Shown: in pieces, positions 16,003 to 24,184 of the stretch
Layout: the number at the start of each line of letters is the position of its first letter
Position numbering within the stretch: position 1 is the stretch's first letter
Program-made: the position numbers and the translations under genes
Assembly (NCBI RefSeq): GCF_024273195.1
Contig: NZ_JAMZCU010000003.1
Location: 582,807-646,806, forward strand
From: Devosia ureilytica
GTDB lineage: Bacteria; Pseudomonadota; Alphaproteobacteria; Rhizobiales; Devosiaceae
Length of the DNA: 64,000 bases
Direction: 5' to 3'
The notes under the pieces: model-generated
Told to the model about the DNA's origin: nothing
Databases searched by the model: none
The model's input: only the letters and a program-made list of their open reading frames with translations

Positions 16003-16028
16003 GTAACCTTGATGCGTGACGCAACGAA
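16003..16028 (+). promoter_or_regulatory. SigF-type autoregulatory promoter of the sigma factor
   Basis: GTAACC (16003-16008), 16 bases, CGAA (16025-16028). The ATG at 16038 is only nine bases past the -10 element, so the message should be leaderless or carry a leader of very few bases. It is back-to-back with the identical minus-strand promoter, the two -35 elements being 15 bases apart. Confidence 0.75.
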
Positions 16029-16037
16029 TGGAATGCA

Positions 16038-16592
16038 ATGGTGAAGTCTGATCCGATCGAGGAGCGCCTGCGCAGCCTGATGCTGGCCTCGCTCGAGGGC
16101 GATGGTGCGGCCTATCGCGCGCTGCTGTCCGACCTCGGCCGTCATCTTCGCCCCTATTTTGCGCGGCGCCTGAGCGCCGCCCACGCTTCGCATGCGGAGG
16201 ATCTCGTGCAGGAAACCCTGCTGGCCGTCCATTCACGGCGCATGACCTATGATCGCACCCGGCCCTTCACGGCCTGGCTGCACGCGATTGCGCACCATAA
16301 ATTCGTCGATCACGTCCGCCGCCACGCCATTCGCCCCACCGTGCAGCTCGACGACGATGCGCCTGTCTTTGCCAGCGATGACAGCGCCCATGCCGCAGAT
16401 CGGCGCGATGTCGAAGCGGTTCTGGGCACCGTCCCCGACCGGACGGCCGACCTGATCCGCCAGACCCGTATCGAGGGCGCCAGCATTGCCGAGGCTGCAG
16501 CGCGCCACGGCATGACCGAAACAGCCGCCAAGGTCTCGATACATCGCGGCCTCAAGTCACTGATGGCGCGCTTTGCGGGAGGCGAGAAATGA
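16038..16592 (+). CDS. sigF: ECF sigma factor, SigF-like
   Basis: 184 residues. Sigma region 2 spans about 25-90 (HAEDLVQETLLAVHSRRMTYD, FTAWLHAIAHHKFVDHVRR) and region 4 about 120-180 (VPDRTADLIRQTRIEGASIAEAAARHG, KVSIHRGLKSL). It is followed with a four-base overlap by a DUF1109 membrane anti-sigma gene, the arrangement of Caulobacter sigF-nrsF. Its own promoter and that of the divergent redox operon share GTAACC-N16-CGAA, so it very likely controls itself and the periplasmic molybdoenzyme. The symbol is given by analogy. Confidence 0.88.
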   Translation: MVKSDPIEERLRSLMLASLEGDGAAYRALLSDLGRHLRPYFARRLSAAHASHAEDLVQETLLAVHSRRMTYDRTRPFTAWLHAIAHHKFVDHVRRHAIRPTVQLDDDAPVFASDDSAHAADRRDVEAVLGTVPDRTADLIRQTRIEGASIAEAAARHGMTETAAKVSIHRGLKSLMARFAGGEK

Positions 16593-17227
16593 CCGACGAC
16601 CTCATCGCCCGCCTCAGCACCGACCTGCAGCCCGTGCCACCGCGCGCGCTCGAACGGCGCCTGTGCCTGGCCCTCGCCATTGGCCTTGTGGCCACTTTGC
16701 TGGTCGGCCCGCTGGTGCTCGACCTGCTGGTTGGCCGCCCCTTTGGTGGCGCCTGGGGCAGTTCGATGTTCTGGGGCAAGCTCGCCTATACGATTGGCCT
16801 GGGGGGCCTCGGCCTTGTTGCGGTGCCAGCCCTTTCACGCCCCGACCGGCGCCTGGTGTGGCCCTTGCTGGCCGCCGGCGCCCTGGTGCTCCTTGCGCTT
16901 GGCGCAGGCACAATGGGCTGGATGCAGGCCGACTGGGCCATGCCCGTGTTGATGGGCGGCACCGCGCTCGTCTGCCCCTGGCTGATCATCCTGACCGCCG
17001 CGCCGCTGCTGGGCATGCTGCTGGGCACCATGCGCCGCTTCGCCCCCGCCTCGCCCACACTGGCGGGTCTGGCGGCGGGCCTTCTGGCCGGCGGTTTCGG
17101 CGCGGCCGCCTATGCCTTCTATTGCGGCGAGACCAGCATGATGTTCATGGCGGTCTGGTACTCGCTGGGCATTGCCCTGACCGCGCTGATCGGCGCGATC
17201 ATCGGGCGGGTCATGCTGCGCTGGTAG
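16589..17227 (+). CDS. nrsF: DUF1109 membrane anti-sigma factor (NrsF-like)
   Basis: 212 residues, with about 25 cytoplasmic N-terminal residues followed by six predicted membrane helices. The family is DUF1109, the anti-sigma partner of SigF. Cysteines at 129 (ALVCPWL) and 179 (AFYCGET) correspond to the conserved pair that, as I recall, is needed for stress sensing by Caulobacter NrsF. The start overlaps the sigma stop (ATGA), so the two proteins are made in fixed ratio. Expected role: hold SigF at the membrane until heavy metal or oxidative damage releases it. Confidence 0.88.
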   Translation: MTDDLIARLSTDLQPVPPRALERRLCLALAIGLVATLLVGPLVLDLLVGRPFGGAWGSSMFWGKLAYTIGLGGLGLVAVPALSRPDRRLVWPLLAAGALVLLALGAGTMGWMQADWAMPVLMGGTALVCPWLIILTAAPLLGMLLGTMRRFAPASPTLAGLAAGLLAGGFGAAAYAFYCGETSMMFMAVWYSLGIALTALIGAIIGRVMLRW

Positions 17228-17236
17228 CGGCGAAAC

Positions 17237-17887
17237 CTACTTGTCGCGCGCTGCCCAGTTGAGACCACGGCGCATGATCGTGGCCATGTTGGAATTCTCG
17301 AATTCCTTGGCCTGATGGCCCAGCGTCATGTGGAACACCCGGCCTTCGCCATAGCGATGCTTCCACACCACGGGCATCACGGCGCCCTCGATCCAGGGCG
17401 CGTGCTCGCCGGTGAAGGTCGTTGTGGCCAGCACCTCGATCATCGGATCGACATGCATGTAATACTGTTCGGACGTGTAGGGGAAACTGGACTTGATACC
17501 GGCCATGATCGGATCATCGGGCTTGGTCACATCGACCGTGTAGTCGATGATATTGCCCGGGTGCGCCACCCACTGGCCGCCCACCATGAACTGATAGTCC
17601 ACCGAATCGCGGAAAGCGTCACTCATGCCACCGTGGTGCCCGGCCAGGCCCACGCCGCCGCGCACCGCCTTGGTCAGGTTCTCCACCTCTTCCTTGGCGA
17701 TCTTGCTCATGGTGAAGATGGGGATGATCAGCGACAGATCGGCAATCGAAGGATCTGCAAAGGCACTGGTTTCGGTGGCGGTGCGCACCGAATAGCCATC
17801 CTCATGCAGCCAGCGCCGGTAAATGGTGGCGCATTCCTCCGGATCGTGACCTTCCCAGCCGCCATAGACAATCAAAGCACTGCGCAT
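17237..17887 (-). CDS. ThuA-like domain protein (paralogue 1)
   Basis: 216 residues from the ATG at 17887, which has GGGGA seven bases upstream; ATGs at 17893 and 17908 are in frame but poorly placed. The class I glutamine amidotransferase-like ThuA fold is shown by ALIVYGGWEGHDPEECATIYRRWL, GVGLAGHHGGMSDAFRDSVDYQFMVGGQW, DPIMAGI, MPVVWKHRYGEGRVFHMTLGH and a C-terminal MRRGLNWAARDK. The family acts on sugars (3-keto-disaccharide breakdown in the trehalose case). It is distinct from the operon copy at 23222-24010 and stands alone here. Confidence 0.87.
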   Translation of the reverse strand: MRSALIVYGGWEGHDPEECATIYRRWLHEDGYSVRTATETSAFADPSIADLSLIIPIFTMSKIAKEEVENLTKAVRGGVGLAGHHGGMSDAFRDSVDYQFMVGGQWVAHPGNIIDYTVDVTKPDDPIMAGIKSSFPYTSEQYYMHVDPMIEVLATTTFTGEHAPWIEGAVMPVVWKHRYGEGRVFHMTLGHQAKEFENSNMATIMRRGLNWAARDK

Positions 17888-17950
17888 GAGCATTTCCCCG
17901 CAAATCAAACGGCGCGGAGAATACCCTAGTGAGCTGGTATTGAAAGCCCA

Positions 17951-18586
17951 TCAGCTGCGATTGCTGTGCTCCAGCCGGCTGACAAAATGCAAATTGCGCT
18001 CAAAGGCCCAGCTTAGCGGAGCCGGGTAAAGCCGCAAATGCGCCTGACGTCGGGCCTCTGCCAGCCCCGCGCGCTCAAACGCCTTCGCCCACTGATCACT
18101 ATCAAGATAATTGTAGGGCAGGCGCACGTCGTGGCCCCGATTGCCCACCCAATCCATCAGCCGCAGCGTCGGCCCTGCCAGAACACCTTCGCGCAGATGG
18201 TCCTTGACCACGACGCTCAACCGCGCCACCCGGGCCGCTTCCGCCAAAACTGCGGCCGGGTCATCGGTGTGGTGCAGGACATCGACAATGGTCACATGGT
18301 CAAAGCTTCGGTCGGCAAAGGGCAGCACCGAGCCATCATATTGCGTCACCGGAATATGGGTCACCGGGCGCACCAGGACATCGACGCCTTCCAGGCGCAG
18401 GTCCGCCCGCCTTTGCATCAGCGCCACCGCCACCTGCCCATCGCCACAGCCCAGATCGAGCACGCGGCCCGGACCATCCGGGATAGCCTCGGCCAAGGCA
18501 TCGGCAATAGCCCTTACGCGCCGGCCGAAGATCAGCGCGCCATGCACAGCATTGAGAAGTTGCTTGCCCGCTTGCATGCCGCTCAT
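17951..18586 (-). CDS. Class I SAM-dependent methyltransferase
   Basis: 211 residues with a Rossmann methyltransferase core: motif I VLDLGCGDGQVAVAL (about 42-56), DGSVLPFADRSFDHVTIVDVLHH (motifs II-III), then a C-terminal helix-rich part. The type is methyltransf_11, common for small-molecule or lipid acceptors. It overlaps by four bases a GtrA-type membrane gene upstream, so the pair probably acts in one envelope or lipid-carrier process; the acceptor is unknown. A GtrA partner suggests polyprenol-linked sugar metabolism, but that is inference. Confidence 0.85.
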   Translation of the reverse strand: MSGMQAGKQLLNAVHGALIFGRRVRAIADALAEAIPDGPGRVLDLGCGDGQVAVALMQRRADLRLEGVDVLVRPVTHIPVTQYDGSVLPFADRSFDHVTIVDVLHHTDDPAAVLAEAARVARLSVVVKDHLREGVLAGPTLRLMDWVGNRGHDVRLPYNYLDSDQWAKAFERAGLAEARRQAHLRLYPAPLSWAFERNLHFVSRLEHSNRS

Positions 18587-19053
18587 GCGGGCACGGTCTC
18601 CAGGCGACGTTCAAAGGCAAAGGCCCAGCCCTTGAGCATCAGATAATTGACGCCCGACGTCAGCGCGATCACCAGCATGGCCGCCGGCAGGCTCGGCAGC
18701 GCCAGTGCACCGTAGAAGACAAAACCGAACAGGGTCGCGAGCACGAGCGCCATGGCCTGCACGGCCATATAGCGCGGCAACGCCTGGCGATGGGCCACGT
18801 CGGACGCAAAGGTGAAGCGCCGATGCAGCAGATAGACCGGCACGATATACGCTGCATAGCAAGTTGCACTCACCACCCAGCCCTCAAACATGGGCAGGAG
18901 GCCCACCAGGACGCTGCTGACCACGACAAAGCTGGCCGCGGCCCCGCCCCCGATCAGCAGGAAGGAGAAAATGCCCCCGCCGCGCCGCTCCACCGATGGG
19001 GTCGAAGGCGGCGCGCGCATCAGGCTTTCGAGGGCAAAACTCATCAACAGCAT
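18583..19053 (-). CDS. GtrA-family membrane protein
   Basis: 156 residues with four membrane helices (about 27-50, 58-75, 95-117, 122-142). The motif VPVYLLHRRFTFASD after helix 2 and the closing VNYLMLKGWAFAFERR are typical of GtrA, thought to flip or assist transfer of polyprenyl-phosphate-linked sugars. Its stop overlaps the methyltransferase start. The start could be 19053 or the ATG three codons on; neither has a strong ribosome binding site. Confidence 0.85.
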   Translation of the reverse strand: MLLMSFALESLMRAPPSTPSVERRGGGIFSFLLIGGGAAASFVVVSSVLVGLLPMFEGWVVSATCYAAYIVPVYLLHRRFTFASDVAHRQALPRYMAVQAMALVLATLFGFVFYGALALPSLPAAMLVIALTSGVNYLMLKGWAFAFERRLETVPA

Positions 19054-19295
19054 CCAGACAAAGCGAGCATTGGCATCAGCAATACGCTCTAACTCTTGCG
19101 GGCGGGTTTACGGACAACGCAAACGCGGCCGGTGCGCTGCATGTGTCAGGAAATTTGACCAAAAGGTCCACTTTTCAGTGTCACAATTACCTGATTAACT
19201 GTTCGTTGACGCAGCCGGCGGGGCCCTCAGGCGTCTGGGTCCGGTCTGGCAAGGATTAACGTCGATCTGAAAAAAGCAACAAAGGGACAACAGGG

Positions 19296-20900
19296 ATGAA
19301 GAAACTGCTTCTGGGCGCGACCGCGCTTACCCTCTGCGCCGGATTTTCCAGCGCCGCATATGCCGAGTTCACATTGAACATCCTGCATATCAATGACTTC
19401 CACTCCCGCTTCGACCCGATCACCGGCACCGATTCCAATTGCGACGCCGAGACCGATGCGGCCGGCGAATGCTTTGGCGGCATCGCCCGGCTCAAGACCA
19501 TCATCGACGACACGCGCGCCAAATACGAAGGCGGCAATTCGCTGCTGCTCTCTGCCGGCGACAATTTCCAGGGTTCGCTCTACTACACCACTTATAAGTC
19601 CAAGGTCGTTTCCGACTTTTTCAACCAGATGGGCTTTGACGTTGTCGGCACCGGCAACCACGAATTCGACGATGGCCCCGAGGAATTCCTGAAGTTCATC
19701 GAAGCTGCCGAATTCCCGATCATCGGTGGCAATTTCGACGTCTCCAAGGACCCCAGCCTGGCCGGCAAGATCAACGGCTCGATCGTTGTTGAAGTGGGCG
19801 GCGAAAAGATCGGCATCATCGGTGCCACCACCGAAGACACCCCCGACATCGCTTCACCCGGCCCCAATGTCGAGTTCACCGACGTTGTTCAATATGTCCG
19901 CGGCGCCTCCGAGGCGCTGGACGCGGCTGGCATCAACAAGATCATCCTGGTCAGCCACATCGGCTATACTGTCGATATGGAAGTGGCAGCCGCTCTCCCG
20001 CTGGTGGACGTGATCGTGGGTGGCCACAGCCATACCCTTCTCTCCAACACCGCGGAAAACGCAGCCGGCCCCTACCCCACCATGGTGACCAATCCTGCCG
20101 GGGTTGAAGTGCCGGTGGTTCAGGCCAATCAGTATGGCAAGTATCTTGGCGACATCGCCATCACCTGGGACGACGACGGCACTGTCATCAGCGCCGAAGG
20201 CGAACCCTACCTGATCGACGCCTCGGTTACCGGCAATGAAGACTTCAAGACCCAGCTGGCCGACCTTGCCGCGCCCATCCAGGAAGTGATGAACCAGGTC
20301 ATCGGCACCGCCACCGAGAGCATCGAAGGTTCGCGTGACGTTTGCCGTGCCATGGAATGTTCCATGGGCAACCTGGTTGCCGACGCCATGCTTGACCGTG
20401 TTGCCGACCAGGGCGTGACCATCGCCATCCAGAACGGCGGAGGCCTCCGCGCCTCCATCGATGCGGGCGAGATCACCATGGGTGAAGTCGTCACCGTCCT
20501 GCCCTTCTCCAACACGCTCGCCACCGTCGATCTCTCGGGTGCCGATGTGATCGAGGCGCTCGAAAACGGCGTCAGCGATGTCGAAAACGGTGCAGGTCGC
20601 TTCCCGCAGGTTGCCGGTCTCAAATACACCGCTGATCTGACCAAGCCCGCAGGCGAACGCATCAGCGATGTCATGGTTGGGTCGGGCGACAGCTTCGCGC
20701 CGATTGACGAAGACGCAACCTTCACCATCGTCACCAACAACTACATGCGTGGCGGCGGCGACGGCTATGGCACCTTTGCCGAAGGCGACAACCCGTATGA
20801 TTTCGGCCCGCCGCTGGAACAGGTCCTGGCCGACTACATTGCCAAGCAGGGCGGCGAATACACCCCCTATACCGATGGTCGCGTCACCATCGTGAAATAA
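19296..20900 (+). CDS. Secreted 5'-nucleotidase / 2',3'-cyclic phosphodiesterase family metallophosphatase
   Basis: 534 residues. The signal peptide ends AAYA at about residue 23. The N-terminal calcineurin-like domain has the two-metal motifs INDFHSRFD, SAGDNFQGS, GTGNHEFDDG, LVSHIGYT and VGGHSHT. The C-terminal 5'-nucleotidase domain carries AIQNGGGLRASI and the base-stacking region NNYMRGGGDGYG. Cysteines occur in two close pairs (NCDAETDAAGEC; DVCRAMEC) that can form disulfides. It resembles UshA and should hydrolyse nucleotides or sugar nucleotides in the periplasm for phosphate and nucleoside salvage. A good terminator follows. Confidence 0.92.
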   Translation: MKKLLLGATALTLCAGFSSAAYAEFTLNILHINDFHSRFDPITGTDSNCDAETDAAGECFGGIARLKTIIDDTRAKYEGGNSLLLSAGDNFQGSLYYTTYKSKVVSDFFNQMGFDVVGTGNHEFDDGPEEFLKFIEAAEFPIIGGNFDVSKDPSLAGKINGSIVVEVGGEKIGIIGATTEDTPDIASPGPNVEFTDVVQYVRGASEALDAAGINKIILVSHIGYTVDMEVAAALPLVDVIVGGHSHTLLSNTAENAAGPYPTMVTNPAGVEVPVVQANQYGKYLGDIAITWDDDGTVISAEGEPYLIDASVTGNEDFKTQLADLAAPIQEVMNQVIGTATESIEGSRDVCRAMECSMGNLVADAMLDRVADQGVTIAIQNGGGLRASIDAGEITMGEVVTVLPFSNTLATVDLSGADVIEALENGVSDVENGAGRFPQVAGLKYTADLTKPAGERISDVMVGSGDSFAPIDEDATFTIVTNNYMRGGGDGYGTFAEGDNPYDFGPPLEQVLADYIAKQGGEYTPYTDGRVTIVK

Positions 20901-20924
20901 GGTTCGGCATAGCCGAAACGGAAA

Positions 20925-20949
20925 GGGCGCCCATCGGGCGCCCTTTTTT
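20925..20949 (+). terminator. Rho-independent terminator of the 5'-nucleotidase gene
   Basis: A perfect GGGCGCCC-atc-GGGCGCCC stem at 20925-20943 is followed by a run of six T. It starts 24 bases after the stop codon at 20900. Confidence 0.92.
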
Positions 20950-20969
20950 CATGCGGCGAGGGTCGAGGC

Positions 20970-21221
20970 TCAGGCGCGCCGCGCAATTTGCCCCCAGGCG
21001 AGCAGAATAATGACAGCGCCGATAATGGCGCCGATGAAGTTGGCCCCGTCTCCCGGCCCATACCAGCCGATCTGCTGACCCAGCCATGTCGCCAGCACCG
21101 AACCCACGATGCCCAGCACCGTGGTGAGAATGAAGCCGCTCGGCTTTTTGTCGCCCGGTGTAATCCACTTGGCGATCAGTCCCGCGAAAAATCCAATGAT
21201 GATGGCCCAGACAATGCTCAT
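20970..21221 (-). CDS. GlsB/YeaQ/YmgE-type transglycosylase-associated membrane protein
   Basis: 83 residues with three hydrophobic helices and the family pattern: IIGFFAGLIAKWITPG, then GFILTTVLGIVGSVLATWLGQQIG, then NFIGAIIGAVIILLAWGQI. The ATG at 21221 has AGGAG seven bases upstream, so the longer in-frame version is rejected. These small inner-membrane proteins are usually stress induced, but their molecular role is not settled. No general stress promoter was seen upstream on this strand. Confidence 0.9.
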   Translation of the reverse strand: MSIVWAIIIGFFAGLIAKWITPGDKKPSGFILTTVLGIVGSVLATWLGQQIGWYGPGDGANFIGAIIGAVIILLAWGQIARRA

Positions 21222-21315
21222 GCGACGCTCCTTTTTCTGATCATAGAAATTGGTACGGCCCCGGCAGGTTGCAACGCGTCGAAAAAATAGAAAGCCGATT
21301 GTGATCGACCCGGTC

Positions 21316-21340
21316 GCAACCACAGCCGCCAGCGCTCGTT
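21316..21340 (+). promoter_or_regulatory. Possible EcfG-type promoter, one mismatch
   Basis: GCAAC (21316-21320), 16 bases, CGTT (21337-21340), 47 bases before the ATG at 21388. One -35 base differs from GGAAC. The gene behind it is a secreted protein of unknown function, so the assignment rests only on the pattern. Confidence 0.35.
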
Positions 21341-21387
21341 GTCTGACTGTTCAAGTGGGGGGCACATCCCACAACAGGAGCGAAACT

Positions 21388-21903
21388 ATGAAAAAGACTA
21401 TTATTGCAACCACTATCGCAGCACTTCTGGCATCGAGCGCGGTGCCGGCCATTGCACAGGACGCCGCAGTTGGTGTCGGCGTGGACGCTGGTGCAGGCGT
21501 TTCCGCTGAAACGCCCGCTCTGGATGCCAAGGCTGGTGCCGGCGTCGATGCGTCTGCAAATGCAGCCGCAAATGCCAGCGACATGGCCGACAACAACTAT
21601 GGCTCGGTCGTAGCCGCTCTCAAGAGCAACGCCGATTTCGACTTCACGGCAGTAACCGAAGACACCGAGATCACCATTGTGCTGCTCTCGTCCCTCAAGG
21701 GCGAAGCTGAAAACAATGCCGCCGCGCTCGACAATGAGCTTGCTGCCAATGCAGATGCCCAGGCCGACCTGAGCGCCAGCATTTCTGAAAATGCTGCCAT
21801 CATGGCCAAGCTCGAAGCCGAGGGCTATGCCGCCGAGGACGTGGTCACCCTCAAGACCAAGGCCGACGGTTCGGTTATCGTCTATGTCGACGACCGCGCC
21901 TAA
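21388..21903 (+). CDS. Secreted Ala-rich protein of unknown function
   Basis: 171 residues. The signal peptide ends AVPAIA at about residue 23. Residues 24-65 are low complexity with repeated GxGVDAGAGV/ KAGAGVDASA units. The C-terminal part (about 70-171) is acidic and helical: NYGSVVAALKSNADFDFTAV, EITIVLLSSLKGEAENN, and a final hydrophobic strand VIVYVDDRA. No enzymatic motif seen and no family recognised; a periplasmic structural or stress protein is plausible. The ATG has AGGAG upstream, and a strong terminator lies 19 bases after the stop. Confidence 0.75.
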   Translation: MKKTIIATTIAALLASSAVPAIAQDAAVGVGVDAGAGVSAETPALDAKAGAGVDASANAAANASDMADNNYGSVVAALKSNADFDFTAVTEDTEITIVLLSSLKGEAENNAAALDNELAANADAQADLSASISENAAIMAKLEAEGYAAEDVVTLKTKADGSVIVYVDDRA

Positions 21904-21922
21904 TTAGGCGACCAATGAGGAA

Positions 21923-21949
21923 GGCCCCGGCATTGCCGGGGCCTTTTTT
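21923..21949 (+). terminator. Rho-independent terminator
   Basis: GGCCCCGGC-att-GCCGGGGCC (21923-21943) followed by TTTTTT, downstream of the secreted protein gene at 21388-21903. Confidence 0.93.
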
Positions 21950-22057
21950 GTTGGGGTAAAACAGCACGCTGGCTCGCCCCGCTCTGGCCCTTGCGCTAGG
22001 CCCTGGCCTCGAGGGCGAATGTAACTCGCTTCGCCCTACGGACGTGGCCCGAGCCAG

Positions 22058-23101
22058 TCAGACCCGATGCTCTGTCCTGTCCCGATCGGTGACCGTCGCC
22101 AGATCCAGCACCTTCTGGATGTTGGTGGCATGCCGGAAACTGGGTTCCAGGTTCTGCCCCGAGCGGCACGCTTGGACAAAGCGCTCATAATTGGTGGGCA
22201 CAGGATCGACATCCACCTCGGTCCAGGTGCCGGTTTCGGCATCGTGCCCCAGGCAGGTGAACAACTTGGACCAGTCATGGCGATGCTGGATCTCCACCGA
22301 TCCCTTCTCGCCATACACCCGCAGCCGCAGCTCGTTGAAATGCCCGGTTGCCCAGCGCGAAGCATGCACCACGCCCAGAGCCCCGTTTTCGAGCTGCGCC
22401 GTCATGGCAAAGCTGTCATTGGCGTCGAGGTCATATTCCCCGATCCGGTTGCCCTCGGCCTTGTCGAAAGTTTCGAGACGACAGAACACTTTGGAAAAAT
22501 CGCTGCCTGCGCCATAGGCGGCAAAATCGAGGATATGCACGCCGATATCGCCCAAAACGCCGTTTGAGCCGTGCTTTTTCGACAGGCGCCACAGCCACTG
22601 GCTTTCGGTCCGCCAATCGCCCCAGGCCTTGGATACCAGCCAGCTCTGCAAATAGCTGGCCTCGAAATGCTTGACCGTGCCCACTGCGCCCGACTGCACG
22701 ATCTCGCGTGCCTTTTGTAGCTGCGCAACGTTGCGATAGGTCAGGTTGACCATGTTCACAAGGCCCAGCCGCTCGGCCGTCTCGGTCATTTCCATGGCGC
22801 GCGCATGGTCGGTCGCCAGCGGCTTTTCGCAGAATACGTGCTTGCCTGCGGCCAGCGCCGCCATAGTCGTGGGATAATGCACGCTGTCGGGCGTCACATT
22901 CGCCACCGCGTCGAACTCGCCCCAGGCGAGCGCCGCATCGAGCGAGCCAAAGCCGCGCTCGATGGAATGCGCCGCGCAGAATGCCTCGACCCGCGCCGGA
23001 TCGACATCGACGCCGCCAGCAAGGGTAACCCCTTCGATGCCCGCGAAATTCTTGGCATGTGTATTGGCCATGCCGCCGGTACCCAGAATGAGGATACGCA
23101 T
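22058..23101 (-). CDS. thuB: Gfo/Idh/MocA-family dehydrogenase, ThuB type
   Basis: 347 residues. The N-terminal NAD(P) Rossmann domain starts ILGTGGMANTHAKNFAG; the EKP motif in VFCEKPLATD marks the active site; the C-terminal beta domain contains SYLQSWLVSKAWGDWRTES and GVLGDIGVHILDFA, where GDIGVH..D supplies the catalytic His. In Sinorhizobium, ThuB oxidises trehalose-type disaccharides to 3-keto sugars. It is the last gene of the thuEFGKAB order here, 120 bases after thuA, with a strong hairpin in the gap. Confidence 0.88.
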   Translation of the reverse strand: MRILILGTGGMANTHAKNFAGIEGVTLAGGVDVDPARVEAFCAAHSIERGFGSLDAALAWGEFDAVANVTPDSVHYPTTMAALAAGKHVFCEKPLATDHARAMEMTETAERLGLVNMVNLTYRNVAQLQKAREIVQSGAVGTVKHFEASYLQSWLVSKAWGDWRTESQWLWRLSKKHGSNGVLGDIGVHILDFAAYGAGSDFSKVFCRLETFDKAEGNRIGEYDLDANDSFAMTAQLENGALGVVHASRWATGHFNELRLRVYGEKGSVEIQHRHDWSKLFTCLGHDAETGTWTEVDVDPVPTNYERFVQACRSGQNLEPSFRHATNIQKVLDLATVTDRDRTEHRV

Positions 23102-23183
23102 AATGTTATTCCTTCGGGGTCACCGCCCCGTCTAGATGTGCACGGGTCGATCCCGCCGCGGCGGAAGCCCTGTTTCAATCAAT

Positions 23184-23212
23184 GGAGGCCCCCGCCTGCG
23201 GCGGGAGCCTCC
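23184..23212 (-). promoter_or_regulatory. Intercistronic hairpin between thuA and thuB
   Basis: The arms 23184-23196 and 23200-23212 (GGAGGCCCCCGCC and its near-complement) pair with one wobble and a three-base loop. There is no T run, so it more likely stabilises the upstream message or marks a dispersed repeat than ends transcription. Confidence 0.6.
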
Positions 23213-23221
23213 GGGGGGAGA

Positions 23222-24010
23222 TCAGCTTTTCACCTGGCCGGCATGTTCGGACGACGACAGCTTGGCGCCGCGCTCCTCGATGGGCTCGATAGCTTGGGCA
23301 ACCGGCGTGTTCGGCGCCTTCATCAGATGGGAATGGCGGGTGCCGTCATAGGCCCAGTTCACCGCATTGCGCAGGACCTGCCCGACATTGGCGTCGTGAT
23401 AGGTGGGATAGGTCTCGTGGCCGGGGCGGAAGTAGAAGATATTGCCGGCGCCGCGCCGATAGGTGAGGCCCGAGCGGAACACTTCGCCACCCTGGAACCA
23501 GGAGACGAAAACGGTTTCGAGCGGCTCCGGCACGCTGAAGGGCTCGCCATACATCTCTTCGTATTCGAGCTCGAAATAGGGCGGCAACCCCTTGGCAATC
23601 GGATGGCCGGGATTGACCACCCACAGCCGTTCGCGTTCGCCCGCTTCGCGCCAGTGCAGGTTGGCGGGCGACCCCATCAGTCCCTTGAACACCTTGGAAT
23701 GGTGCCCCGAGTGCAGCACGATCAGCCCCATGCCCTGCCAGACATGCTCCATGACGCGCTTGACCACGACATCATCAACCTTGTCATGGGCCGCATGGCC
23801 CCACCAGACCAGCACATCCGTTTCGCTCAGCGCCGCCTCGCTGCAGCCATGCTCGGGCTCCTGCAGCGTCGTGGTCTTGACCGAGATATTGGCGTCCTCT
23901 TTGAGCAGCGCGGCAATCTGGTTATGCATGCCATTGGGGTAGTTGTCGGCGACGACCTTGTTCTTCTGTTCGTGAACGTTCTCGCCCCAGACCAGGGTAC
24001 GGATCGGCAT
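23222..24010 (-). CDS. thuA: ThuA trehalose utilisation protein
   Basis: 262 residues of the ThuA family. Conserved parts are [33 protein letters not shown], the [25 protein letters not shown] segment, [27 protein letters not shown] and [27 protein letters not shown]. Together with ThuB it breaks down imported trehalose through a 3-keto intermediate. The gene follows thuK after 174 bases that hold a hairpin and a palindromic repeat. The ATG has GGAG at a good distance. About 22 C-terminal residues are unconserved ([19 protein letters not shown]). Confidence 0.92.
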   Translation of the reverse strand: MPIRTLVWGENVHEQKNKVVADNYPNGMHNQIAALLKEDANISVKTTTLQEPEHGCSEAALSETDVLVWWGHAAHDKVDDVVVKRVMEHVWQGMGLIVLHSGHHSKVFKGLMGSPANLHWREAGERERLWVVNPGHPIAKGLPPYFELEYEEMYGEPFSVPEPLETVFVSWFQGGEVFRSGLTYRRGAGNIFYFRPGHETYPTYHDANVGQVLRNAVNWAYDGTRHSHLMKAPNTPVAQAIEPIEERGAKLSSSEHAGQVKS

Positions 24011-24070
24011 GATGGACTCCTAATATTCGTGCCCGGCAGGGAGTCGCCGGGGTAATGCCTGATTGTCTGC

Positions 24071-24179
24071 GTCATTCCCGCAAAATCGGGAACCCCCGTT
24101 TTCTCAACTGAGGTTCCCGCCGAGAGGGACACGGTGTTTGAAGAAGGTGACGGCCACATGGCCGCCACCCTAAGAAATC
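24071..24179. repeat. Palindromic repeat plus stem-loop between thuA and thuK
   Basis: At 24071-24133 lies a GTCATTCCCGC-type dispersed repeat with nested palindromes, including CGGGAACC (24087-24094) paired with GGTTCCCG (24112-24119). At 24156-24179 GGTGACGGCC-acat-GGCCGCCACC forms a ten-pair stem with one mismatch, directly after the thuK stop in reading direction. It may reduce or stabilise transcripts, so thuA and thuB may be expressed at a different level from the transporter genes. Confidence 0.6.
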
Positions 24180-24184
24180 AACGC

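Noticed and set aside
19167-19205. Possible Pho box before the 5'-nucleotidase (GTGTCAC...ACCTGAT)
   Set aside because: Only one repeat is close to CTGTCAT; the second matches three of seven bases.
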